Below, piece by piece: positions 9,283 through 18,848 of a DNA stretch of 64,000 nucleotides (position 1 is its first letter; each line of letters opens with the position of its first letter). Source of the stretch: Prevotella sp. 10(H) (GTDB lineage: Bacteria; Bacteroidota; Bacteroidia; Bacteroidales; Dysgonomonadaceae); NCBI RefSeq assembly GCF_000711235.1, contig NZ_JOMI01000009.1:62001-126000 (forward strand), given 5' to 3'. A program made the position numbers and the translations under genes. The notes beneath the pieces were generated by a model. That model was not told where the DNA came from. It did no database searches and saw only the letters and a list, made by a program, of their open reading frames with translations.

Positions 9283-10335
9283 ATGCTCGGCAAAATAAAG
9301 CAATCTTTACACGTAAAAAGAAAAAGGGAAGCAGAGAAAAAGCACAACCTTTTTTACCTGTTCTGGGAATGTACCCAGCGATGCAATCTTTCGTGCCTGC
9401 ATTGCGGGAGTGACTGCCTGTCGGATTCGAAATATAATGACATGCCAAAGGAAGATTTTTTCAAAGTATTGGATAATATCAATCAACATGATCATGAGCA
9501 AACGACGGTAATTATTACAGGAGGCGAACCCCTATTGCGCAAAGACCTAGAGGAATGCGGCTTCGAAATACGCAAACGCGGATTCCGCTGGGGAATCGTT
9601 ACGAATGGCTATGCTTATACGAAAGAAAGGCATATAACATTGCTAAATGCCGGCATGGGTTCAATAACACTTAGCCTCGATGGATTGGATGATAAACACA
9701 ACTGGCTGCGCAATAATCCGAAGAGTTTTGACAGAGCACTGAATGCACTTCAATTAATATCCGGTTCGGAACGTCTTTTCTCCGATGTAGTAACCTGTGT
9801 GAATAAACAAAACTATCATCAACTGGAAGATATTTACCGTCTGATAGCTGAAAATGGCGGCAAGGCATGGCGCCTATTTACTATAACTCCTATCGGCCGG
9901 GCAAAGGATAATAAAGATATGCTGCTCGATGCCGATGAATTTACCGGTTTAATGGATTTCATCAAGGAAAAGAGAAAAAGCGGTGAAATGGATGTGAAAT
10001 TCAGCTGTGAAGGATATGTCGGCCCTTACGAAGGAAAGGTACGCGAAGATTACTTTTTCTGCCGGGCAGGAATCAATGTAGCTTCTGTATTGATAGACGG
10101 AAGCATCGGGGCATGTCCGAATATCGACCGCAGTTTCGTTCAGGGGAATATCTATACCGACAATTTTATGGATGTGTGGAATAACCGATACGAGATGTAT
10201 CGCGACAGATCGTGGACCAAAAGGGGACAATGCGCCAATTGCAAGGAATACAAATACTGCGGTGGAAACGGGATGCATTACTGGCCTGAGGATAAATCGA
10301 ACGTCTTAACCTGCCATTTCCAACTTATCAAATAA
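9283..10335 (+). CDS. Radical SAM/SPASM enzyme of the rSAM/lipoprotein pair
   Basis: A 350-residue radical SAM protein. Cys34, Cys38 and Cys41 form the CxxxCxxC site for the SAM-binding [4Fe-4S] cluster, followed by the GGEPLLR motif near residue 80. The C-terminal part has SPASM-type cysteines (GACPN, CANCKEYKYCGGN, LTCHF) that would hold auxiliary clusters. Enzymes of this design usually modify peptides or proteins. Zero-gap coupling to the upstream lipoprotein suggests that the lipoprotein is its substrate or partner, but the pair is also consistent with two enzymes acting on a third molecule. It resembles TIGR04133. No precursor peptide is visible nearby. Confidence 0.85.
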   Translation: MLGKIKQSLHVKRKREAEKKHNLFYLFWECTQRCNLSCLHCGSDCLSDSKYNDMPKEDFFKVLDNINQHDHEQTTVIITGGEPLLRKDLEECGFEIRKRGFRWGIVTNGYAYTKERHITLLNAGMGSITLSLDGLDDKHNWLRNNPKSFDRALNALQLISGSERLFSDVVTCVNKQNYHQLEDIYRLIAENGGKAWRLFTITPIGRAKDNKDMLLDADEFTGLMDFIKEKRKSGEMDVKFSCEGYVGPYEGKVREDYFFCRAGINVASVLIDGSIGACPNIDRSFVQGNIYTDNFMDVWNNRYEMYRDRSWTKRGQCANCKEYKYCGGNGMHYWPEDKSNVLTCHFQLIK

Positions 10336-10337
10336 AA

Positions 10338-10375
10338 TTAGCGCCCCTACCGGATGAAACCGATAAAGGCGCTAA
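10338..10375. terminator. Possible terminator between rSAM gene and PUL
   Basis: An 8-bp stem (TTAGCGCC / GGCGCTAA) with a further inner pairing (CCGG / CCG) sits between the convergent rSAM and GH92 genes. It lacks a good T-run, so its strength is uncertain. Confidence 0.45.
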
Positions 10376-10409
10376 CAACCTCAAATAATCAATTTATACA
10401 AAACAAGTG

Positions 10410-12701
10410 TTATTTCTGTTTCAATTCATTTGAGAATGAATAAGGGAAGTCTGCGTCCTGAGTTCCTCTCTGCATATTAGGATTAGCAGACATCTTAAAG
10501 TTGATAGTTGCTCCCTTTGTCAATACTTCATGTGTCAGATAGTTTTTGGTATGGTTCTTACCATTTACTGTCATCGACTGAATATATCTGTTTGCCTTAT
10601 TATTTTCAGGCGCCTTGATAGTTATTTTCTTTCCGTTTTGCAGATTCAGCGTTACCGATTTAAATAACGGCGAGCCGAGTATATATTCATCCGTTCCCGG
10701 ACATACAGGGTAGAAACCAAGGGCAGAGAATACATACCATGCCGAAGTCTGTCCGTTATCTTCATCTCCGCAGTAACCGTCAGGATTAGGCGTGTACAGT
10801 TTGTCCATTACCTCGCGGTTCCAATACTGCGCTTTCCATGGCTGACCTGAATAATTATACATATAGATCATATGCTGTATCGGCTGGTTACCGTGTGCAT
10901 AGTTACCCATATTCATAATCTGCATTTCGCGGATTTCGTGGATAACACCGCCATAGTAGCTGTCATCGAATAATGGCGGCACGTTGAATACCGAGTCCAT
11001 CATCTGGTTGAAGCCTGCTTTACCTCCCATCAAGTCAATAAGCCCTTGCGGGTCGTGGAATACCGACCATGTATAGTGCCAGCTATTACCTTCAGTGAAA
11101 GCATCACCCCATTTCAACGGATTGAATGGCTTCTGGAAAGTACCGTCTTCGTTCTTACCACGCATGAGTTTATGTTCAGGATCGAAGAGGTTTTTATAGT
11201 TCATTGCATTCTTCTTATATTGAGCCAGTTCGCTTTCAGGCTTTCCGAGTTTCTTACCCAGTTGGTAAATACACCAGTCGTCATATGCATACTCAAGAGT
11301 ACGTGCTGCATTTTCGTTGATTTTCACATCGTAAGGAACATATCCAAGTTTGTTGTAATATTCCCAGCCCCAACGTCCGGTTGCCTTTACGCGAGGGTGT
11401 ACTGCATTCGCACCATGTTTAACCGCTTCCCAAAGTGTTTCGATATCATATCCGCGAAGACCTTTCATATAAGCGTCAGCTACTACAGATGCTGAGTTGT
11501 TACCCACCATGATGCTTCTATGACCAGGACTCGCCCATTCAGGCAGGAAGCCGCTTTCTTTATATGTATTGACTAAGCCTTCCTGCATTTTGGTATTCAT
11601 CTCCGGATACATCAGGTTCAGGAATGGGAACAAACAACGGAATGTATCCCAGAATCCTGTATCTGTAAACATATATCCCGGAAGCACCTCGCCATTGTAT
11701 GGGCTGTAATGCATTACTTTACCTTGAGCATCTATTTCATAGAATGAGCGCGGGAATAACACCGAGCGGTAAAGACAAGAATAGAATGTGCGCAGATTGT
11801 CGATATTATCATCTTCTACTACAATTCGTCCTAATACCTTATTCCATTCGTTCTTACCTTTTTCAGCGATTTGATCGAATGAATCGCTACCAAGTTCTTT
11901 CAGGTTCAGTTCAGCCTGTTCCGGGCTGATAAATGAAGAAGCTACACGTGCATGCACGATCTCTCCTCTTTTAGTAGAGAAACCGATAATACCGCCTGTA
12001 TGGTTTTCCTGAGCTTCGGTATCGCCTCTGCGTATTTCATTGTTCCCAACAGTTGCCATATAAGTAAACGGCTTGTCGAACTTCACTACAAAGTAGTTCT
12101 TGAAGTTCTGCGGTACACCTCCACTGTTACGGGTAGTATAACCTATTATCTTGTTTTCAGAAGGGATAATCTTAATGTATGATCCTCTGTCGAGAGCGTC
12201 TACAATAACATAAGATTTGTCGTTTTCAGGGAAAGTGAAACGGAACATAGCCGCACGTTCGGTCGGCGTAATCTCTGTGGTTACATCATGATCGGCCAGA
12301 TACACCTTGTAATAATAAGGTTTTGCTGTTTCCGCCTTGTGAGAGAACCAGCTGGCACGGTTATCCTGATCGAATACCACTTTACCTGTTACAGGCATAA
12401 TAGCGAATTGGCCGTAGTCATTCATCCACGGGCTCGGCTGGTGTGTCTGCTTGAAGCCGCGGATTTTATCTGCATCGTAAGTATAAGCCCATCCGTCGCC
12501 CATTTTGCCTGTCTGAGGCATCCAGAAGTTCATACCCCATGGAAGAGCAATAGCAGGGTAGGTATTACCCGTCGATAATGAAATTTTCGATTGTGTACCT
12601 ACCAGCGGATTCACATAATCTACCAAAGACGTAGTCTTTTGAGCATATATGCTTCCTGCACAGATGATACAACTTAAAATAAATAACTTTAAACGCTTCA
12701 T
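10410..12701 (-). CDS. GH92 alpha-mannosidase-like enzyme with Gln at the acid position
   Basis: A 763-residue exported GH92 protein (signal peptide ending ...GSIYA). The family consists of Ca-dependent inverting exo-alpha-mannosidases. The layout is normal: an N-terminal beta-sandwich (VNPLVGT ... GNTYPA) and a C-terminal (alpha/alpha)6 barrel. In most GH92 enzymes the motif is HGNEP, with Glu as general acid. Here it is HGNQP (residues 603-607), so residue 606 is Gln, encoded by CAG. The following acidic motif GDEDNGQ (645-651) is kept. The Glu-to-Gln change is, as I recall, a mark of GH92 members that cleave mannose-1-phosphate-6-mannose diesters, where the leaving group needs no acid. It is the last gene of the PUL operon. 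Confidence 0.9.
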   Translation of the reverse strand: MKRLKLFILSCIICAGSIYAQKTTSLVDYVNPLVGTQSKISLSTGNTYPAIALPWGMNFWMPQTGKMGDGWAYTYDADKIRGFKQTHQPSPWMNDYGQFAIMPVTGKVVFDQDNRASWFSHKAETAKPYYYKVYLADHDVTTEITPTERAAMFRFTFPENDKSYVIVDALDRGSYIKIIPSENKIIGYTTRNSGGVPQNFKNYFVVKFDKPFTYMATVGNNEIRRGDTEAQENHTGGIIGFSTKRGEIVHARVASSFISPEQAELNLKELGSDSFDQIAEKGKNEWNKVLGRIVVEDDNIDNLRTFYSCLYRSVLFPRSFYEIDAQGKVMHYSPYNGEVLPGYMFTDTGFWDTFRCLFPFLNLMYPEMNTKMQEGLVNTYKESGFLPEWASPGHRSIMVGNNSASVVADAYMKGLRGYDIETLWEAVKHGANAVHPRVKATGRWGWEYYNKLGYVPYDVKINENAARTLEYAYDDWCIYQLGKKLGKPESELAQYKKNAMNYKNLFDPEHKLMRGKNEDGTFQKPFNPLKWGDAFTEGNSWHYTWSVFHDPQGLIDLMGGKAGFNQMMDSVFNVPPLFDDSYYGGVIHEIREMQIMNMGNYAHGNQPIQHMIYMYNYSGQPWKAQYWNREVMDKLYTPNPDGYCGDEDNGQTSAWYVFSALGFYPVCPGTDEYILGSPLFKSVTLNLQNGKKITIKAPENNKANRYIQSMTVNGKNHTKNYLTHEVLTKGATINFKMSANPNMQRGTQDADFPYSFSNELKQK

Positions 12702-12716
12702 TTTAGTAATAGTTGT

Positions 12717-15068
12717 TTATTGATTTTTGGTATAACGTACTGTTTCATTAGGCTTGGATATAGAAGGCGCAACAGAATCGTCGGATGTTCCCCATGACTT
12801 ATTCGGGTTGCTTCCCAATACGAATTTGATTTCAGCACCATTCTTTATATCGTCGTAAGTAAGATAAGTCTTGTTATATTCCTTTCCGTTGAGAGTCATA
12901 GACTGGATATATACATTCTGCTTGCTGTAATTTTCGGTAGTCATCGATATTTTCTTACCGTTGCCTAAGGTCATTTCCACAGCTTCAAGTCCCGGTGAGC
13001 CTATAGCGTATATATTACTTGACGGACATGTAGGATAGAAACCTAAGCAATTAAATATATACCATGCCGACATCTGTCCGCAGTCGTCGTTTCCGCTCAG
13101 CGCATCAGGCTTGTTTCCATAGAAGGTATCGAGTACGTAACGTATCTTTTCCTGCCCTTTCCACGGCTGTTTCACATAATTGTAGAGGTAAAGTATCTGA
13201 TGACAAGGTTCGTTTCCGTGCCAGTATGCACCGATACGTCCCTGTATATCGTGGGCGCCCGGTATATCTTCCGGCAGTTCCATTGTAAACATATCATCGA
13301 GATTTTTAATGAATTTTTCCTCACCCATTTCGTTGATATATCCCTGTACATCCTGTGGCACATACCATGTATACTGATACGTAAATCCTTCGGTGATATC
13401 GCCCCAACCGTGTACCGATCCCGGCCCTGTATACGCTACAGCATCGAAAGGCGTGCGCCAGTTACCTTGTGAGTCGCGTCCGCGCATGAATTTAGATTCA
13501 GGGTCAATCAGATTCTGATAAGCCAGCGAGCGATTAAGGAAATATTTATAGTCGTCTTCCTTGCCAAGCTTTTTGGCAGCCATGGCGATACAATAATCGT
13601 CATAAGCATATTCCAATGTCTTGGATACGGATTCACGTTCTTTATCGAACGGCACCCAACCCATTTGTGTATATTCCGGCAGGCAATCGTAGTGAGGGTT
13701 CATCGCAGTGGTTTTCATCGCCTCGTAAGCCCTTTCATAATTGAATCCCTGCACATCTTTTACAATAGCATCAGCAATCGCCGATACGGCATGATAACCG
13801 ATCATACACCATGTCTCATTTCCGTAGAAAGACCAGATAGGCAGCATATGTTCTACACTTTGGTCGTAATGAGCCAGCATAGAATTAACCATATCCGCAT
13901 TCCTCTCGGGATTGATCAGGTTCAGTAACGGATGATGTGCACGGTAAGTATCCCACAACGAGAAAACCGTATAATTCTTGAAGTCCTCAGCTTTGTGAAT
14001 ATTGGAATCATGACCCCTGTATTTATTATCCTCATCCTGATAAATGAAAGGATGCAGGGATGCATGATACACTGACGTGTAGAATGTCTCCAGCTGCTCT
14101 TTGCTTCCTTTTGCATTGAATTTATTCAATTCCTTTGCCCAAAGCACTTCGCCATTCTTCTTAACGCTCTCAAAGTTTTGCTTATCCAGTTCTTTCAGGT
14201 TGGCATAAGCGCCCGATGTGCCTGTAGAAGATATTGCCACCTTAACCTCGATCTCCGCTCCGTCTTTTGCATCAAAATCCATCCATCCAATAATCTTATT
14301 ACCGTAAGCAACACGATCGCTACGGAAACGTTTCGTGTCGTAAATTACGGGTTTGCCATCCTGCATAATTCCGGAGCGGGAGAAAGGCTTTGAAAACTGT
14401 GCTACAAAGTAAACATAACGTTCCGGGCCCCAGCCGTTGACAAGCTTGAAGCCACAAATAGTGGAATCGTTTTCTATTCTTAGTTGCGACCATGCAGTTT
14501 TAAACCACTGTACATGATCCATATCTACCATTACAAATGCGCTGTCCGCCTTAGGGAACGTAAATTTGAATATCCCTGCACGTTCTCCCGATGTCATCTC
14601 GGCTTTTACATTATAGTCCAGCAGGTCGACGCCATAGTAGTTAGGCGATGCCCATTCCCTGTCGTGGCTATAACGTGAACGATAGCCTTCGTCAGGATTT
14701 TCATGAGTACCTGCAATAAATTTCTTTTCGCCTGTTCCCGGAATAAAAAGGAAATCTCCCAAATCGGGTATCCCTGTTCCGCTAAGATGCGTAAGGCTGA
14801 ATCCCATAATAGTCATATGGTTATACTTATAGCCCGAAGCCGCATCGTAGTAATCCTTATCGGTATCGGGGCTAATCTGTATACCACCGAATGGCACCTG
14901 CGCGCCGGGATAAACATTCCCAAAGCCGGATGTACCCACAAAAGGATTTACATAAGCATTGAGCGACAGGTCGACAGATTCGTCCGCAACCTGAACTTTA
15001 TTTTCCTTACAGGACGAAACAAACAATAACGCCGAGAGAAGGAGTCCTATGGACAGTTTACTTTTCAT
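12717..15068 (-). CDS. GH92 exo-alpha-mannosidase lipoprotein
   Basis: A 783-residue GH92 enzyme with a lipoprotein signal (LLFVSSCKE), so probably surface- or membrane-anchored. It retains the canonical HGNEP motif (Glu near residue 620) and GNDDCGQMSAWY, and should remove terminal alpha-linked mannose, most often alpha-1,2. I chose the ATG at 15068 because the lipoprotein signal begins there; an upstream in-frame Met (15155) would add 29 residues and overlap the GH29 gene. It lies 15 nt upstream of the GH92 with Gln606 and 28 nt downstream of the fucosidase. Confidence 0.92.
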   Translation of the reverse strand: MKSKLSIGLLLSALLFVSSCKENKVQVADESVDLSLNAYVNPFVGTSGFGNVYPGAQVPFGGIQISPDTDKDYYDAASGYKYNHMTIMGFSLTHLSGTGIPDLGDFLFIPGTGEKKFIAGTHENPDEGYRSRYSHDREWASPNYYGVDLLDYNVKAEMTSGERAGIFKFTFPKADSAFVMVDMDHVQWFKTAWSQLRIENDSTICGFKLVNGWGPERYVYFVAQFSKPFSRSGIMQDGKPVIYDTKRFRSDRVAYGNKIIGWMDFDAKDGAEIEVKVAISSTGTSGAYANLKELDKQNFESVKKNGEVLWAKELNKFNAKGSKEQLETFYTSVYHASLHPFIYQDEDNKYRGHDSNIHKAEDFKNYTVFSLWDTYRAHHPLLNLINPERNADMVNSMLAHYDQSVEHMLPIWSFYGNETWCMIGYHAVSAIADAIVKDVQGFNYERAYEAMKTTAMNPHYDCLPEYTQMGWVPFDKERESVSKTLEYAYDDYCIAMAAKKLGKEDDYKYFLNRSLAYQNLIDPESKFMRGRDSQGNWRTPFDAVAYTGPGSVHGWGDITEGFTYQYTWYVPQDVQGYINEMGEEKFIKNLDDMFTMELPEDIPGAHDIQGRIGAYWHGNEPCHQILYLYNYVKQPWKGQEKIRYVLDTFYGNKPDALSGNDDCGQMSAWYIFNCLGFYPTCPSSNIYAIGSPGLEAVEMTLGNGKKISMTTENYSKQNVYIQSMTLNGKEYNKTYLTYDDIKNGAEIKFVLGSNPNKSWGTSDDSVAPSISKPNETVRYTKNQ

Positions 15069-15096
15069 ATCTATTAAATTTATTATTATGTGTAGC

Positions 15097-16485
15097 TTAT
15101 CTCCTTTCGTTATATACGCCGAATTCGGCAATAACAGGAGGTTTACTAAATTCATCTATCTGGATACGCACTTTATTTCCACGTACATTCCCAAATCGGT
15201 GCACCTTTATAATATCGCTATTTTCACCGGAGAAAACAGGTACCCATTCATTGTTATGGAAATACTCGAGACGATACTTATTAAACCTATTCTCTCCTCT
15301 TTGAGCGATAGTAATCAAGTTAAATTCCTGTTCGGTATTATCGAGAATGATCTCGAGCCATGGTTTCTTCACCGCCCTGTTTGATTCCCATGCCGAACGG
15401 AAACTATCGTCGACCGCGAAGTCCATGATATTCATATCGTTGCCCCAACTGGAATTTGCAGGTTTATTCTTCGCTATATTCTTCGAAATAATCGGTGCCG
15501 GATAAGCAGGCAGTTTAGCCACAGGACCTTTATTGCTCCAGATCTTTCCTATTTGGCGGAATGCTTCCACTGCATTATTATCTATCAGGCCGTCGCGGTT
15601 AGGTGCAGCATTCAGAATGAAATTACAGTAAACATCATTCATCGGAACGATATTATCATTGACAAGCATTTCGGGTGATTTGACCGCAGTGGTAGGAAAA
15701 TCGGGCTTCCAGAACCACGCTGTATTGATAGGCAGGCAAGACAGCGCAGGAAGCTTATTGGTTTCCTTCGAAATATGTTGTCCGGCTCCCTGTTCGTAAG
15801 ATTTGATATCTGTATAATACAAGGCTTCTGCCGGATATTTCGCTGCATTCAGATCCATAACCAGACAGTTCGGATGCAAGGATTTTATCAGATAATAAAT
15901 ATCTTCGAATGGAACCTCATCGTATGAGATACGCGACCACGGAGCATCCCACCCGTCAATAATCAAAGCCTTTATTTCACCATAGTTCGTCAATAATTCG
16001 GTTAGTTGGGCTTTTATCATATCGATATGCTTCGGTGTAATCCATCCCGGACGCAGTTTATGGTGTGTATCCAGTATCGAATAGTAAAGCATCACATTCA
16101 ATCCCTCTGCTCTGAAAGCATCGGCATACTCTTTTACCACATCCCTTTTGAAAGGACTATTCATTACATTATAGTCGGTTGTCTTGGTATCCCAGATACA
16201 AAATCCGCTATGATGCTTTGTTGTGAGGCAGCCATAAGTCATGTTGGCCTCTTTAGCTGTTTTGGCCCATTGTCCGCAATTCAGTTTTACAGGATTGAAT
16301 ATTGCGGGAGATGCATCGGGGTCGGCCCAGTCATCATCCATAAAGGTAGGAATATTGAAATGGATAAACATTCCGAACCTCAGGTCTACAAACTCCTGCT
16401 GTAGCTGCGTCAATGGTTTCCCTGTTTGCCCGATGGCAGACAATGACAGAAATATTAAAAGAACTAAAGAAAGCCGTTTTCTCAT
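15097..16485 (-). CDS. GH29 alpha-L-fucosidase with C-terminal discoidin domain
   Basis: A 462-residue exported retaining fucosidase (signal peptide ending ...SAIGQ). The catalytic domain shows WxxxRFGMFIHF-like and TKHHSGFCIW segments that form the fucose pocket; Asp177 in LIIDGWDAP is the likely nucleophile. Residues from about 335 form an F5/8 type C (discoidin/CBM32-like) domain. The motif reads HHSGF where many GH29 enzymes have HHDGF. Linkage (alpha-1,2, -1,3/4 or -1,6) cannot be read from sequence. Its place between mannosidase genes suggests fucose must be removed from a mannose-containing glycan. Confidence 0.9.
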   Translation of the reverse strand: MRKRLSLVLLIFLSLSAIGQTGKPLTQLQQEFVDLRFGMFIHFNIPTFMDDDWADPDASPAIFNPVKLNCGQWAKTAKEANMTYGCLTTKHHSGFCIWDTKTTDYNVMNSPFKRDVVKEYADAFRAEGLNVMLYYSILDTHHKLRPGWITPKHIDMIKAQLTELLTNYGEIKALIIDGWDAPWSRISYDEVPFEDIYYLIKSLHPNCLVMDLNAAKYPAEALYYTDIKSYEQGAGQHISKETNKLPALSCLPINTAWFWKPDFPTTAVKSPEMLVNDNIVPMNDVYCNFILNAAPNRDGLIDNNAVEAFRQIGKIWSNKGPVAKLPAYPAPIISKNIAKNKPANSSWGNDMNIMDFAVDDSFRSAWESNRAVKKPWLEIILDNTEQEFNLITIAQRGENRFNKYRLEYFHNNEWVPVFSGENSDIIKVHRFGNVRGNKVRIQIDEFSKPPVIAEFGVYNERR

Positions 16486-16504
16486 GGTACTATAGTCTAT
16501 TTCT

Positions 16505-18826
16505 TTATTTCGATAAAGAATAAGGTTTCTCGTCTTCGGTGAATGTTCTCTTCTTATAAGGAGTAGCAGACATTTCGAATGTCAGTTCCGCACCGTTTTT
16601 GAGGTCATCGTATGTGATATAAGCTTTAGTATATGGTTTACCGTTCAGTTTTACGGATTTCACATAACGCATTTTATCACTTACTTTATCAGCTTTTATT
16701 TCGAGATATTTGCCGTCGCCTACTTTTACCTTCATGTATGGGAAGTAAGGTGCACCTAACACATACTCGTTCGAGCCCGGGCAAACAGGATAGAATCCCA
16801 TAGCGGTGAATATATACCATGCCGACATCTGTCCGCAATCGTCATTTCCACAAAGCCCGTCGATAGAATTAAGATACATACGATTCATGATCTCGCGTAC
16901 CCAATACTGCGTGCGCCATGGCTGCGAAGTCCATGCATATAGGTATGCTATATGGTGGCTCGGCTCGTTGCCATGTACATAATTACCCATAAGGCCTTCG
17001 CGTGTAACATCCTCTGTATCTTCGAAAAACTTATCAGGCAAATGCATTGTAAACAATGAATCAAGACGTTCCACAAACCGCTTGTCTCCGCCCATCTGGG
17101 CTATAAGGCCTTTCACATCGTGAGGCACATAGAATGAATAATTCCATGAGTTGCCTTCGATAAAGCCTTCGCCATGTGTATTCAGTAAGTCGAAAGGGGT
17201 TTTCCAGCTACCATCACTTTTGCGTCCGCGAACGAATTTCAAACTCGGATCGAATACGTTATGATAATTTAATGCTCTTTTTTTGTATGTATCTGCTACA
17301 GATTGGTTATTCATTTTCAATGCAGTATTGTAAACAGTCCAGTCGTCATATGCATATTCGAGAGTAATGGACGAACCGCTACCCGCTTTATCAATCGGAA
17401 CATATCCAAGTTTTTTATATTCGCCTGTTCCGTCATAGTAATCGACATTGGAACTATTTATCATCGCCTGTAAGGCATGCTGCTTGTCGATATTCAGTCC
17501 TTTGTCTATTGCATCGGCCAGTACAGATACAGAATGATAACCGATCATACACCAGTTCTCATTTCCCATATGCGACCATACAGGTAATGCTTTATGTACG
17601 CTTTGATCGTGATGAGCCATCATCGATTTTACGATGTCTGTGCTTCTTTCTCTGTTGATAAGGTTGAAAAGCGGATGAAGTGCTCTGTACGTATCCCATA
17701 CAGAGAAAATCGTGTAATTGGTAAATCCGTTTGCCTGATGAATGTTATGATCTATACCACGATATTGTCCATCTACATCCTGATAAACCGACGGATTGAT
17801 CATTGTATGATACAGGGATGTATAAAGCATTGTCTTTTTATCTTCATTCCCCGATACCTCTATTACATCCAGTTCCTTCTCCCATTTAGCAGAAGCTTCA
17901 GCAACGATCTTTTCGAAAGATTTTGTTTTTGCTTCCGCTGCCAGATTCTTCAGTGCACCCTCTGTGCTAACTGCCGACAGGGCTACTTTCATAATGAGAG
18001 GAGTTGAAGCATCCGAATCGAATTCGAAATGGGTAACTATCTTGCGTCCTGCTATTTCGGGAAAGTTTTGGTAAAGATTGAATTTGCGCCAGAATCCCAT
18101 GTATTTTGGTTTTTCCCTGTCTACATATCCGTAATTCTTTATCGGTTTCGACAAAGAAATAGCAAAGTATGTATAGTTTTCCCTAGCCCATCCGTTTGTA
18201 ATACGATAACCTGTAATCAGGGTATCATTTTCTACGCGCAGGCTCGCCCATAATACTTTACCGTCGTAGTTATAAATACCATGGGTAAGGTCGAGCAGAA
18301 TTTTCTGAACTTCATTACTTGGATAAGTATATTTATGCACCCCTACTCTTTCGGTAGCTGTCAACTGCGCTTTTACTTTGTAGTCATCCAGAACAACTTC
18401 ATAATAGCCCGGACGCGAAACTTCGGTATCATGCGAATAACGTGAACGATAGCCCGAATCAGGATTATCTGCAGTACCCGGATTGAACTTCAGTTCTCCC
18501 GTAACCGGAACGATAAGGAAATCTCCCAAGTCGGAGTGTCCTGTACCGCTAAGGTGTGTATGACTAAATCCTACAATCGTTTTGTCATCATGCTGATAAC
18601 CGGCGCAGTATTTATAAGTATCTTTTTGGTATACACCGTTTATACTATGGGGGATAGTATCCGTATCCGGGCTCAACTGGACAATACCGTGGGGCACGCA
18701 TGCTCCGGGGAATGTATGACCCATTTTTACCGTTCCTATCATCGGGTTGACGTAGGAGACCTTATTCTGTGCAGATACTATTCCGCCCATAAGTAAGAAA
18801 GAAAGAGTGATAGTGCTTAATTTCAT
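16505..18826 (-). CDS. GH92 exo-alpha-mannosidase
   Basis: A 773-residue exported GH92 enzyme with signal peptide (cleavage after ...GIVSA). The catalytic motif is intact: HGNEP with Glu near residue 621, then GNDDCGQMSAWY. It is closer in sequence to the lipoprotein GH92 than to the Gln-containing GH92, for example in the YHxxSxxADAI region and the YAYDDW segment. It probably acts in the periplasm on terminal alpha-mannosides. It is separated by 19 nt from the fucosidase gene and 22 nt from the peptidase gene, so co-transcription is likely. Confidence 0.92.
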   Translation of the reverse strand: MKLSTITLSFLLMGGIVSAQNKVSYVNPMIGTVKMGHTFPGACVPHGIVQLSPDTDTIPHSINGVYQKDTYKYCAGYQHDDKTIVGFSHTHLSGTGHSDLGDFLIVPVTGELKFNPGTADNPDSGYRSRYSHDTEVSRPGYYEVVLDDYKVKAQLTATERVGVHKYTYPSNEVQKILLDLTHGIYNYDGKVLWASLRVENDTLITGYRITNGWARENYTYFAISLSKPIKNYGYVDREKPKYMGFWRKFNLYQNFPEIAGRKIVTHFEFDSDASTPLIMKVALSAVSTEGALKNLAAEAKTKSFEKIVAEASAKWEKELDVIEVSGNEDKKTMLYTSLYHTMINPSVYQDVDGQYRGIDHNIHQANGFTNYTIFSVWDTYRALHPLFNLINRERSTDIVKSMMAHHDQSVHKALPVWSHMGNENWCMIGYHSVSVLADAIDKGLNIDKQHALQAMINSSNVDYYDGTGEYKKLGYVPIDKAGSGSSITLEYAYDDWTVYNTALKMNNQSVADTYKKRALNYHNVFDPSLKFVRGRKSDGSWKTPFDLLNTHGEGFIEGNSWNYSFYVPHDVKGLIAQMGGDKRFVERLDSLFTMHLPDKFFEDTEDVTREGLMGNYVHGNEPSHHIAYLYAWTSQPWRTQYWVREIMNRMYLNSIDGLCGNDDCGQMSAWYIFTAMGFYPVCPGSNEYVLGAPYFPYMKVKVGDGKYLEIKADKVSDKMRYVKSVKLNGKPYTKAYITYDDLKNGAELTFEMSATPYKKRTFTEDEKPYSLSK

Positions 18827-18848
18827 TTGAGTATTTGAGTATGTTAGT

